From contig CAYGJC010000016.1 of the NCBI GenBank assembly GCA_964350245.1, forward strand, positions 1 through 42,891: a stretch of 42,891 nt of DNA. Direction: 5' to 3'. The notes below the pieces were generated by a model. The model was given only the letters and a program-made list of their open reading frames with translations. It was not told where the DNA came from and did no database searches. The position numbers and the translations under genes are program-made. This document shows, in pieces, positions 25,599-34,400 of this stretch (its first letter is position 1; every line of letters begins with the position of its first letter). Source of the DNA: JAJACP01 sp964350245. GTDB lineage: Bacteria; Chlamydiota; Chlamydiia; Chlamydiales; JAAKFR01.

Positions 25599-26330
25599 AT
25601 GCATTCTAAAATGTTGAAATATCTTTTTCTCTTTATGCTTTTTTCTAAAAGTTTAGTAGGCTGTCCCGCTCTTTCCGACGAGACGGTTGTGTGCGTACAT
25701 GGCTTTATGCGCACCTCTAAAAGTATGTCTAGGATCGCAGCCTCTCTTGAAAAAGAGGGATGGGCGGTAGAAAGATGGTCCTACCCAAGTCGACATAAGT
25801 ATATCGAAGAGCATGCTCAAGATTTGGTGGAAAGACTCAACCAAATCGTCATGGAACGCCCCGGTAAACCCATCAGCTTTGTCACCCACTCCATGGGGGG
25901 GCTTATTGTCAGATGTGCTTTGAACGATCCTGACTGCCCAAGTGAAGCCAAACAGGGGCGGGCTGTGCTCATTGCTCCCCCTAATAGAGGCTCCGTTCTT
26001 GCTCGCAAGCTGAACAAATACGCTCTTCCCAAAACCATTTTAGGCAAAAAAGCGGGATCTCAGCTCATGACAACACTACCAGACGGCTTTGATGCACTTG
26101 GAGACTTTCCATCCGACATGCCTGTTTTGGTGATTGCAGGTACAGCGGGTATAAATCCTTTGATTGCCGGCCCTAGTGACGGAAAAGTAGGGCTACGCGA
26201 GACGTGTTTAAATACTCCCCACTTTCGCGTAAAAAGCTTTTCCGGTCATAGCTGGATTTGTCAAACGCCTACTGTCATCAAAAAAACAGGCGCTTTTTTA
26301 CGTCAGAGGGTGCTTACACATTCCAGCTGA
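25599..26330 (+). CDS. lipase-like alpha/beta hydrolase, probable lipoprotein
   Basis: 243 residues from ATG 25599; ATG 25611 and TTG 25572 are also in frame. The N-terminus MLKYLFLFMLFSKSLVGC is a signal with lipobox LVGC. The hydrolase core has VCVHGFMRTSKSM (oxyanion region), nucleophile elbow THSMGG with serine, and the catalytic histidine in FSGHSWIC near the C-terminus; an aspartate in GPSDGKVG is the likely third member. The layout resembles PGAP1/lipase-class proteins that act on acyl esters. As an envelope lipoprotein it could act on host or bacterial lipids, but the substrate is not readable. Confidence 0.82.
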   Translation: MHSKMLKYLFLFMLFSKSLVGCPALSDETVVCVHGFMRTSKSMSRIAASLEKEGWAVERWSYPSRHKYIEEHAQDLVERLNQIVMERPGKPISFVTHSMGGLIVRCALNDPDCPSEAKQGRAVLIAPPNRGSVLARKLNKYALPKTILGKKAGSQLMTTLPDGFDALGDFPSDMPVLVIAGTAGINPLIAGPSDGKVGLRETCLNTPHFRVKSFSGHSWICQTPTVIKKTGAFLRQRVLTHSS

Positions 26331-26344
26331 AAAAAGTTTCTTAA

Positions 26345-27445
26345 CTATGTCTCTATATGACATTCAGGCAAAGCACGCTTAAGATCTTGAATATCTTCTG
26401 AGCACACTGTTGTGCTTGTGAGTCCAAATAGACGCAGGTGCTTAAGCTGTTGTAGGCCGTAGAGGGAGAGAAGATCTCCTCGGGTTAGATTTGTTCCCGA
26501 AAGATCGAGGTCTTCTAATTTCTCCAGCTGCTCAAAGAAAGTAAAATCAGCTCCCTTGATCGAGGTACCGTGTAAATCGATTGTCTGCAAAGTACTTATC
26601 TTACACAAATTGCGTATTGCACCTGCTGTAATCCCCGTCTTCCCTAAAAAAACGTGCTGTAAATGCGGCATCTGGCTAACCGTTGAGCCTGTGATCCTCA
26701 TTCCAGTGAGATCTAGGTATGTGAGGTTAGGGGCTAACAGATCAACGCGTAGTCCTCTACCCCCTCCATCTGGGCACTCAAAAACAAGAGTACGTAGATC
26801 TGGGAGAGATACATACTGTAGCTCTTCTACACAATCCGAGGTCAGCTGAGCTTCGCTGATCACGAGTTCTGAAATCTGATCGCATAAATTGAAACAGTCG
26901 ATTGCAAAGAAATCATTTTTGAGAGCCAACAGCGGGCCTGCAGCATTAATATCCATCAGTTGCTCATGGGATAAAAGAGAGGGAAAATGGATGATCAAAT
27001 TTTCAAGAGTGGGGTGGTTGTACAGAAGGGAAAAATCGATCTCCTTTAGGTTGGAAAGTCCAAGAGTAAGGGTGCGAATCGGTAGCGAAGCCACGATTTC
27101 CCACTGCTCTTGGGAAAGTTCAGGCTCATTCGTGGGTGTTCTTTTCCGATCATGCACACTTAACGAGAATAGAGCCAAGTGCTCAAGCTCAGGAAGTGCT
27201 CTTAAAGGCTCAAAGTCGTCATATGCATGCCAAGGGTAGTGAACGAGATATTCAATTGTGACCGCTTTACTCTCAGGATAGTGTGTAAGTTCCGCGATGG
27301 GTACTAGCTTTTCAAACACTCCTTCCTGAACACTCGTCGCTCTTATGCAAGGACCTGCCCAGCGACTCTCATATGTCGTCAAGTCCGCACTTAAACTTGC
27401 CGTAATACTCATTACAGCCATCAAAATAAAACTTAACAATTTCAC
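26345..27445 (-). CDS. exported leucine-rich-repeat protein
   Basis: 366 residues using GTG 27445 (MKLLSFILMAVMSITASLSA, a good signal peptide); a TTG three codons earlier is possible. From about residue 180 on, repeats of about 24 residues carry the LRR pattern: LRTLVFECPD, LTYLDLTGMRITG, LQHVFLGKTGITAG, LQTIDLHGTSIKG, LEDLDLSGTNLTRG, LKHLRLFGLTSTT. It ends with LKRALPECHIE, a common LRR cap in bacterial proteins of this class. LRR surfaces bind proteins, and an exported one in a chlamydia is a plausible host-contact protein, but no partner is known. The convergent neighbour ends 14 bp away. Confidence 0.82.
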   Translation of the reverse strand: MKLLSFILMAVMSITASLSADLTTYESRWAGPCIRATSVQEGVFEKLVPIAELTHYPESKAVTIEYLVHYPWHAYDDFEPLRALPELEHLALFSLSVHDRKRTPTNEPELSQEQWEIVASLPIRTLTLGLSNLKEIDFSLLYNHPTLENLIIHFPSLLSHEQLMDINAAGPLLALKNDFFAIDCFNLCDQISELVISEAQLTSDCVEELQYVSLPDLRTLVFECPDGGGRGLRVDLLAPNLTYLDLTGMRITGSTVSQMPHLQHVFLGKTGITAGAIRNLCKISTLQTIDLHGTSIKGADFTFFEQLEKLEDLDLSGTNLTRGDLLSLYGLQQLKHLRLFGLTSTTVCSEDIQDLKRALPECHIET

Positions 27446-27814
27446 ATCAAACAAATCTAACTAAATAATTATAAACAATAAAAAAACCTTAACAAACACT
27501 TCAATAATAAATCTATAGATTCCTCCTTTAAAATAAAGATCAACACAGCCAACACACTACACTCGGCTCTCATTTTCAGCATATAGAAAGCCAGGAGACC
27601 TAGACATGTTTCAAATAGAGCTCAAGCCAGGTGATCACGATCCCCTTCCCAATCAAGTCGTAGCCTCCCAGAACCGGCCATCTAATGACATAGCCTCTTC
27701 TGAATAGGATCCTAATCCGACGCGTAGCCTGAGGTCGACCCACGCTCAGTGGAAAAACTCTGGCTCATGCATTAACCCCTAACTGCTTTTTTAATAGGAG
27801 AAGAGAGTCCTTCT
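27446..27814. other. intergenic region with a short possible gene
   Basis: An AT-rich half (27446-27540) is followed by a GC-richer half that contains a short frame with a good ribosome site (27606-27707). The remainder to 27814 shows no open frame of note. It may hold a decayed gene. Confidence 0.4.
27606..27707 (+). CDS. possible 33-residue small protein or gene remnant
   Basis: ATG at 27606 with AGGAG 8 bases upstream starts a 33-residue hydrophilic frame (MFQIELKPGDHDPLPNQVV... ending ASSE). No family is recognised. The strong ribosome site is the main support. It may be the 5' end of a decayed longer gene, since the sequence beyond is not AT-rich spacer. Confidence 0.35.
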   Translation: MFQIELKPGDHDPLPNQVVASQNRPSNDIASSE

Positions 27815-29215
27815 TTAGGTCCCTTTTTCACCCACCTTCTCTATAAAGCTAACAAGACTATTGATGACTCTTCGGAATAGACCCTTGTGCTGAGATTCAT
27901 TATGACTATGTTCATTTGTATCCGGGTCCTCAATACCTGCAACGATGATTTCTACCCCAGGAAACAGCTTCTCAAACAAATTTAATAAAGGAAGAGCCCC
28001 TCCCATTGGTAGAGTGCCTATCTGAGAAAAGTGCTCTTTCATGGCAGCTAAATACTTCGTCGAAAACGGCCCCGAGACCTTCCCCTTCCACCCTGGAGCA
28101 AGTTCCTTGGTCTCAATCGTCAAGGCATCACCCCAAGGTGATTGGGCTCGAACGTAATCGGCTACCACTTGCACCACTTTTACAGGGTCTTGCCCAGGCA
28201 ACGTACGGACACTAATTTTAGCCTCCGCTTCTGATTGGACCACCATCCCACTTTTACTGTCTCCCCCCACGCAGTAAATCACACTAAGATTGGGTTCTGT
28301 CGCAACACGCTCATAGATCGAAACGTCCCTTGCTCCTCTGAGGGGCAGTCCAGGAAGAATACCGCATTCATGTACGTACTCATCTCGTGTAGTTGACGCT
28401 TGCGCAAGAAGCGCTTTCTCATCATCTGTTACTTTCATAGCTTCATCTGTAAAGCCGGGTATCGCGTGAGGATCAAGAGAAGCAATGAGACGACTCAGCC
28501 CCATCACAGGATCAGGAGCTAAAACACCTGTACCACTATGTACAGGCTTTTCTAACACTTTTAATTTAAGGATTAAATTTGCCACCCCTCTCGTTGAACT
28601 TGTTAGGGTTCCTGTATCCACTGTTCGGTTTTTGGAGTCTAATACGACCAGTGCCTCTCCCTTCACTTCCTCTCCATTTTCTTCTAGAAATTGCTGCATA
28701 TTTGGCGAGCCGATTTCTTCTTCTCCTTCCAGAAAAACCGTAACGTTGACAGGGGGCATACGTCCAGCTTCTTTGAGTACACGCAGAGCAGCCAACACCG
28801 CAATAATGCCCGCCTTGTCATCACTGGCTCCCCTTCCATATAGCCGCCCATCTCTCTCCTCCACAACAAAGGGGTCTGACTTCCACGACTCTCTCTCTAC
28901 AGGCTGCACATCATAGTGTGCATAGATCACAAGCGTGGGGTTACTGGCATCAAGAACCCTTTTCGCCACAACATAGGGAGCCGAGTTATTTGCAGAAATC
29001 AACTTAACCTTGAAACCCAATTCTCTAAATTGATCTGCAGCAAAATCTGCTGCTTTTGATAGGGCCTCTGGAGAATGGTCTGGACTGGTTGGATTACTAA
29101 CCGAAGGAATACTGACTATTTTTGATAAGTCAGAGACAGCTCTCTCAAACTGTTTTTCATTAATGACTACACGCTGTGTAGCGCCTGCTGCACCACCTGC
29201 TGCTGCTGCTGCCAT
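27815..29215 (-). CDS. M20-family metallopeptidase (dipeptidase-like)
   Basis: 466 residues, dinuclear zinc enzyme of the M20 family (carnosinase/CPG2/DapE-like). Motifs: YAHYDVQPV near residue 98 with the first metal His and catalytic Asp, GRGASDDKAG near 129 with the bridging Asp, LEGEEEIGS near 162 with the catalytic Glu, and EHSHNES near 437 with the last metal His. The small beta-sandwich dimerisation lid (about 210-340) is present. Start ATG 29215 has GGAGG 6 bases upstream. The alanine-rich start MAAAAAGGAAGAT is unusual but lies after this good ribosome site. It likely cleaves dipeptides in the cytoplasm; specificity is unknown. Confidence 0.92.
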   Translation of the reverse strand: MAAAAAGGAAGATQRVVINEKQFERAVSDLSKIVSIPSVSNPTSPDHSPEALSKAADFAADQFRELGFKVKLISANNSAPYVVAKRVLDASNPTLVIYAHYDVQPVERESWKSDPFVVEERDGRLYGRGASDDKAGIIAVLAALRVLKEAGRMPPVNVTVFLEGEEEIGSPNMQQFLEENGEEVKGEALVVLDSKNRTVDTGTLTSSTRGVANLILKLKVLEKPVHSGTGVLAPDPVMGLSRLIASLDPHAIPGFTDEAMKVTDDEKALLAQASTTRDEYVHECGILPGLPLRGARDVSIYERVATEPNLSVIYCVGGDSKSGMVVQSEAEAKISVRTLPGQDPVKVVQVVADYVRAQSPWGDALTIETKELAPGWKGKVSGPFSTKYLAAMKEHFSQIGTLPMGGALPLLNLFEKLFPGVEIIVAGIEDPDTNEHSHNESQHKGLFRRVINSLVSFIEKVGEKGT

Positions 29216-29422
29216 TGCATACCTCCGTTTTTAGATTGAAGGAGCAATTTAAAGTTACTGTTAAATTAAAAACAACCGTACAGATAGTCGTGAGCTAGCA
29301 AATTTTACTTTTTAGGTAGGGCTGAAGTCTCACTCGATCTGAACACCTGATATTTTATCCCCCTCTCTTGCTCGTTGTATTGGTTATACAGACTTTGCTC
29401 TAGATCAACCTACAGAACTTGA
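29216..29422. other. intergenic region upstream of the M20 peptidase
   Basis: About 200 bp without a gene. It should contain the M20 promoter on the minus strand, but no clear hexamer pair was found. Confidence 0.35.
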
Positions 29423-29599
29423 TTAGGATCGTACATGATCACCAAGCTCCTTAAAATAGCTCCGGCATACAAAAGCACGCGCCTTTTGTGCATCTGCTTT
29501 CCCAATGGAGGTGCCTATAGCATGACTTCCATCATCATAATAGGTCGGAGATTCGATCCATATAGATTCATTCTCCTTCTGTTTTGCACGTTGCGTCAA
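29423..29599 (-). CDS. possible 58-residue small protein coupled to the truncated gene
   Basis: A TTG at 29599 overlaps the stop of the upstream truncated gene as TTGA, the same coupling seen between the yycJ-type and SET genes. The 58-residue product is hydrophilic and protein-like in composition (MTQRAKQKENESIWIESPTY, later AQKARAFVCRSYFKELGDH). The same frame is open about 9 codons further upstream, so a frameshifted continuation of the upstream gene is an alternative. No family is recognised. Confidence 0.4.
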   Translation of the reverse strand: MTQRAKQKENESIWIESPTYYDDGSHAIGTSIGKADAQKARAFVCRSYFKELGDHVRS

Positions 29600-30229
29600 A
29601 CAGGCGCGATCATCTGCATCCTCTTAAAAATCAGGTCATGACAAATCGTACGTTCCATTTCAGTGGGGGTGACACGCTCAAAAGGGATTCCACGCATCAC
29701 CTCAGCTGGATACTCTACTCTTAGCTGCCTAAATAGTTCTTCAAATAGCTCTTCTTCTTCTTTGAATCGATCAGGAAAATTTTCGTCGATCTGCCCGATT
29801 ACCGATTCGCCCATCACATACTCCTGAAAGAGTCGGTTCCGCCATATTTTGAACTCTTGAAACTCTCGAATTTGAGGTAACGCATGATTATTTTCCTTAA
29901 TCGCGCCTAAAAGAGAAATCACATAGTTTGCATAATGATCTAATAGCGTTTTATCTAGGGCATCCAAGGGAAAAAGCTCCACGTGCATCGAATGAGTGCC
30001 TGAAGCTTCAAAGCAGACGATTTTGCCCCGATGGATCTCACAGTATCTTAAGCGCTCATATAACAGAGGATACTGATTGCGAATCCGTCCGATTAGACCG
30101 GTCAGAAACTTTTCTCCAATCCCGTGAGCTGCATAGCGTGAAAGATGGGAGGGGTAGCCGATCAGCGGATAGTGCCTTTTAGGCCATCTTGGGTAAGGAG
30201 AATCTAACAATTCAAAGCCGTAAGGGATC
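29596..30229 (-). pseudogene. 5'-truncated gene of unknown function, cut by the IS3 element
   Basis: About 210 residues of native sequence remain, starting IPYGFELLDSPYPRWPKR at the IS boundary. The computed frame runs on to a TTG at 30291, but its first 20 or so residues come from the IS end, so a hybrid protein could still be made. Features include YCEIHRGKIVCFEASGTHS near the middle and a charged C-terminal half with EEEELFEELFRQLR. No family is recognised. The original 5' end is missing. Confidence 0.65.
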
Positions 30230-30305
30230 TGACCTGCTCCCCGTAAATTGGTCCAGATGAAATTAGAGGTTCGTATAGACTTTTGAGTCAAAGGAGATAC
30301 GAGCC

Positions 30306-30569
30306 ATGAAGAAAAGATTTTCAGAAGAACAGATTATCAAAGTACTAGAAGAGGTCAAGATGGGCCTCAAAGTCGCAGAAGTATGCAGGAAATATGGTAT
30401 TTCAGAGCCTACTTATTACAATTGGAAAGCCAAATTTGGTGGTATGAGGATCTCTGAAGCTAAGAGATTAAAAGCCTTGGAGAAAGAGAATCAGCAGCTC
30501 AAGAAACTAGTGGCTGATCTCTCACTGGATAATGTGGCTTTGAAGGATGTACTTTCTCGAAAGTGGTAA
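30306..30569 (+). CDS. IS3-family transposase OrfA
   Basis: 87 residues. Helix-turn-helix part KKRFSEEQIIKVLEEVKMG...VAEVCRKYGISEPTYYNWK binds the IS ends; a leucine-zipper-like segment LKALEKENQQLKKLVADLSL follows for multimerisation. GGAGATACGAGCC precedes the ATG. It overlaps OrfB by 7 bp in the -1 frame. The overlap has no obvious A-rich slippery run, so how the fusion transposase forms is unclear. Confidence 0.93.
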   Translation: MKKRFSEEQIIKVLEEVKMGLKVAEVCRKYGISEPTYYNWKAKFGGMRISEAKRLKALEKENQQLKKLVADLSLDNVALKDVLSRKW

Positions 30570-31417
30570 CCCCGCATGCGAAGAAAGCATGTGTGAGGCT
30601 TTTAGTGGATGAGCACACTATAAGTGAGCGTCACGCTTGCACGCTTGTTGGGGCAAATAGAACGCAGGTTCGTTATTGCTCGCAAAAAGCTCCAGAAGAT
30701 GAGTTAAGGGAAAAGATTAAACAGATAGCGATGCACCATCGTAGATTTGGATACAGACGAATCCACATGCTACTGAAGAGAGATGGTCAAAAAATCAACC
30801 ACAAGAGAGTGTATCGTCATTACAAGGAGATGGGGCTAAAAGTACTAAAAAGAGGAGGCAGAAAACGGGCTATTGGAGATCGGAAAGTGGTCCGTTTGAT
30901 TACGAAAGCCAATCAATGTTGGTCTCTTGACTTTGTCCATGACAGTCTGGCGTGTGGCAGGAAGCTACGGCTATTGACAGTGATAGACGTATACACCCGA
31001 GAGAGCTTGAAAATCGTAGTGGATACAGCATTGAATGGTCAGTCCGTACTCGATGCTTTGGAGGAACTGCTCAAAGAGAGAGAAGAACCAGAGGTCATTC
31101 TCAGTGATAATGGGACAGGGTTTACTTCTAATAAGGTGGTTAGCTGGCAACAGACAAAAGGAGTGAAATGGGAGTACATTGAACCAGGGAAGCCCTTTCA
31201 GAATGGTAGTATTGAGAGTTTTAATGGGAAACTCAGGGATGAATGCCTCAATGAGCATTGGTTTACCACCCTTGAGGAGACAAAAAGAATCATTGAAAAA
31301 TGGAGAATGCACTACAATGCTGAACGTCCCCACAGTAGCCTGAAAGGCTTAACACCTTTGGAGATGGCTAACCGTCTTCAGCAGGAGTTAAGATTAACCG
31401 GAACCTCTAGTTGCTAA
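30563..31417 (+). CDS. IS3-family transposase OrfB (DDE integrase)
   Basis: 284 residues from GTG 30563, or as an OrfAB fusion by -1 frameshift. The catalytic triad is complete: Asp in CWSLDFVHD, Asp in ILSDNGTGF, and Glu in GSIESFNGKLRDECLN 35 residues later. The HTH_21-type segment HHRRFGYRRIHMLLKRDGQ is near residue 55. The closing AERPHSSLKGLTPLEMA is standard. The frame is intact, so the element may still move. Confidence 0.94.
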   Translation: MVTPHAKKACVRLLVDEHTISERHACTLVGANRTQVRYCSQKAPEDELREKIKQIAMHHRRFGYRRIHMLLKRDGQKINHKRVYRHYKEMGLKVLKRGGRKRAIGDRKVVRLITKANQCWSLDFVHDSLACGRKLRLLTVIDVYTRESLKIVVDTALNGQSVLDALEELLKEREEPEVILSDNGTGFTSNKVVSWQQTKGVKWEYIEPGKPFQNGSIESFNGKLRDECLNEHWFTTLEETKRIIEKWRMHYNAERPHSSLKGLTPLEMANRLQQELRLTGTSSC

Positions 31418-31482
31418 TGGACCAAAGAAGGGGGCAAGGTCAGTGGAAAATCCTCGAGGTTGTTGTTGAGCTTGCAGAATAG

Positions 31483-34400
31483 TTAAGTTTTTTTCTTGCG
31501 CCGTCTTCGGCTACTTCCTTGGCTAGAATGGTGGGAGCGGACAGTCGTTTTGCTAGTTGTCTGCGCCTCACTCTTAGTCGTTTTGCTCTGGTTTTCTGAT
31601 CCATCTCCCTCACTAGCAAGATTTATGCTCTCCTGAGAAATCTCTGCTTTTTTTCCGGTAGTTGTGAGTTCTTTACCAGTAGCCTTCCCGGCTTCAGGGC
31701 TCATTTGTGGATCTTTTTTTCTGAATCGAGAAAAGCAAAATGCTAGTACTCCCGCAACCGCACTGAGCCCAATTGCCGCAATTGTAACCCCAATTCCAGC
31801 GGCTACTGCTGTTCCATTCATGGAAGAGGTCATGATGCGATCTCCAGGAGAAGTTTGTGTTGTTGAGGGAATGTCTCCTTCATTAGAAGTGACAGCAAAC
31901 GCTTCTGTGACCTCATGAGTCACAACATTTGCTTTTGTGGAGGAGAGATTGGAAGGAGTTGTTTGCGAAGGTGTAGTAGTAGGTGCATTTTGAGTTGTGG
32001 TTGCTACTTCCAAAGTATTAGTAGCAGAAGGACTCACTTTGATGCTTTTTGTTGTTGTGGGAGATGCGTATTCAGTTGTTACTAAAGCTGACTGAGTTGC
32101 ATGAATAGGGGCCTGCGTCGTTACAGCAATTTGACTAGTTGGTGGGAAGATCCTAGCCAAGATCCCTCTGTGATCTCCATCTTGTCCGTCCCATACAAAA
32201 ATCAATTCGTCATTTTTTGAAGAAGCAAGATTAGGTCTACGCGGATCCAGAGCACTTGTAATTTGGTTAACAAGAAATTCTCCACCTATTTTTTGACCGG
32301 AAGAGTTAAACCTCTGGGCGTAGATTCCGTCACGCGCACGATCTTCCCATGTAACAACAAAGCCTCCACTCTCAAGAGAAGCAATATTATGATTAGTCTG
32401 GCTGCCTTCTATAGACGTATTAACGAGAAATTCTCCCCCTATTTTTCCTCCAGAAGAATTGAAGATTTGCGCATATATGCCGGAACTAGAACCATCTTGT
32501 TCAGAGCTTAACCAGGAAACGACAAAAGAGCTTTTTGAGATTGTCGCAGCGCGAGGTGCTGTTTGGCTTAATTGTGTTTCCGAGTTAACCAGAAATTCCC
32601 CACCCAGTTTTTGTCCAGAGGAATTAAAGACTTGCGCGTATACACCGGCATCAGAACCATCTTGTCCTATGCTTGACCAGGTGGCAACAAAACCCCCAGT
32701 TGGCAGAGCTGCAACGTTGGGGCGACCCTGATAAGATTGGACATAAGTGTTGAGGCGAAATTCTATTCCTACTTTTTGACCTGCTGCATTAAAGATTTGC
32801 CCATATGCACCGGAATCAGAACCATCTTGTTCAAAACTTTCCCATGTTACAACAAAAGTTCCATTTTTTAAAGCAACAGCACTAGGACTAGTTTGATAGG
32901 ATTGCGTATGGGTATTAATTAAAAATTCCTCCCCAGCTTTTAGACCCAAAGCGTCGAATCGCTGGCCGTAAACTCCCCGGCCATCGCCATCTTGATTGCG
33001 GCTTTCCCAAACTACCAAAAAGCCACCATCCTCAAGAGCTGTAGTGCGTGGATCAGATTGTGAAGATGTTGTGTACGTATTGACAAGAAATTCAGGCCCT
33101 ATCTTTTGTCCTGATTTATTAAAGCGCTGAGCGTAAACCCCATCACGATCTCCGTCCTGGTCATCACTTTCCCAAACAACTATAAAGCCATTCTCGAGAA
33201 CTGCCACGCTAGGGTTCATTTGAGTATCTTGTGTATAAGAATTGACCATGAACTCGTTGTTTGTGACACTAGGTGGAGGTTCCGTGGTGGTGGTCGTTGT
33301 TGTAGTCGTTGTTGCTGTAGGCTTTTTTGTTTCGGGGGGAAAGAAAATCTGACCAAAAATTCCTCTTGAGTCTTGATCCGCTTTTGACACCGTAATCACG
33401 AAAGAACCGTCTTGAAGAGTGGCGACCCAAGGCTCGCTTCCCCCATCGTTAACAAATTCTACTCCTATCTTTTTTCCTGTTCTATCAAAGCGCTGACCGT
33501 AAACCCCCCAACCACCGCCATTCTGATAGCCGCTTTCCCAAACTACCAAAAAGCCACCATCTTTAGTCGGTGTGACCGAAGAAAGGCCGTAACCAGCACC
33601 TACAGGTACAGTATTAATTGCAAATTCAGAGCCAACTTTTTGACCGGAAGGTTCAATAATTTGTCCAAAATGACTATACAAACTTTGGCTGCTGCTCCAA
33701 ATTGCAACGACATTGCCGTTTTCAAGAGTTGCTATGTGCCCCAAAGTTTTAATAAGACTGTTTTGCCCTCCAACATCAAATGATTCATAGGAGTCTACTC
33801 TTATGGCACTCTCGATTGGCTGAACCGATGCACTATAGCGTTGCGCAAAAATTTTATCGTCCCCATAACTAGAGGGACCACCAGAAGAAATCTTATAGTT
33901 CCAAAATAAGAAAAAGCCCCCGTCTTGGAGTGGTGTGGCATAAGGATACTTGTTTATGCTAAGTGTTCCAGGTGTTGTCACATCAGCTTGAAATGCTGCC
34001 CCTACCTTTTGTCCCTCAGCATTCAGCTGCTGTACAAAGATTCCTCTCGAATTTGACCAGGTTACAATCAAATTTTTATTGGGAAGAGCTATAGAGCTAG
34101 GGTCACCTTGATAGGGGGAATTAATTGAAGTATAAATGACAAGCTCAGGACCCCTCTTTTGTCCAGAAGCATTAAGAACCTGTCCATAAATCGTTCCACT
34201 GGAACTCCAAAAAGCCATAAACCCACCATCCTGAAGAGGGGCTATGCTGAACCCACTATAATACTGATCAATATTATAAGAGCTGATTTGAAACTCGCTG
34301 CCTATCTGACTCCCACTAGAATTGAAAAGCTGGCCAGAGATGCCTTTCGAGCTAGTTCCCTCTTGATTTTCACTTTTCCAAACTACAACGAAGTTCCCGT

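Larger units (their letters stand above)
30230..31442 (+). mobile_element. IS3-family insertion sequence (IS407-like group)
   Basis: 1213 bp. Left end TGACCTGCTCCCC (30230 on) and right end, read inward on the minus strand from 31442, TGACCTTGCCCCC are imperfect inverted repeats, both continuing to TTGGTCCA within 26 bp. Ends of this type are typical of the IS407-like group. Inside are the two overlapping transposase frames. No direct target repeat is present (GATC on the left, GTGG on the right), so a flank was probably lost or rearranged after insertion. Confidence 0.85.

Noticed and set aside
29435..29641. Plus-strand 68-codon frame in the gap after the M20 peptidase gene
   Set aside because: The opposite strand reads as more protein-like (29423-29599) and this frame has no ribosome site.
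30540..30569. Programmed frameshift slippery site between OrfA and OrfB
   Set aside because: The overlap lacks the usual A-rich slippery run; GTG re-initiation is equally possible.
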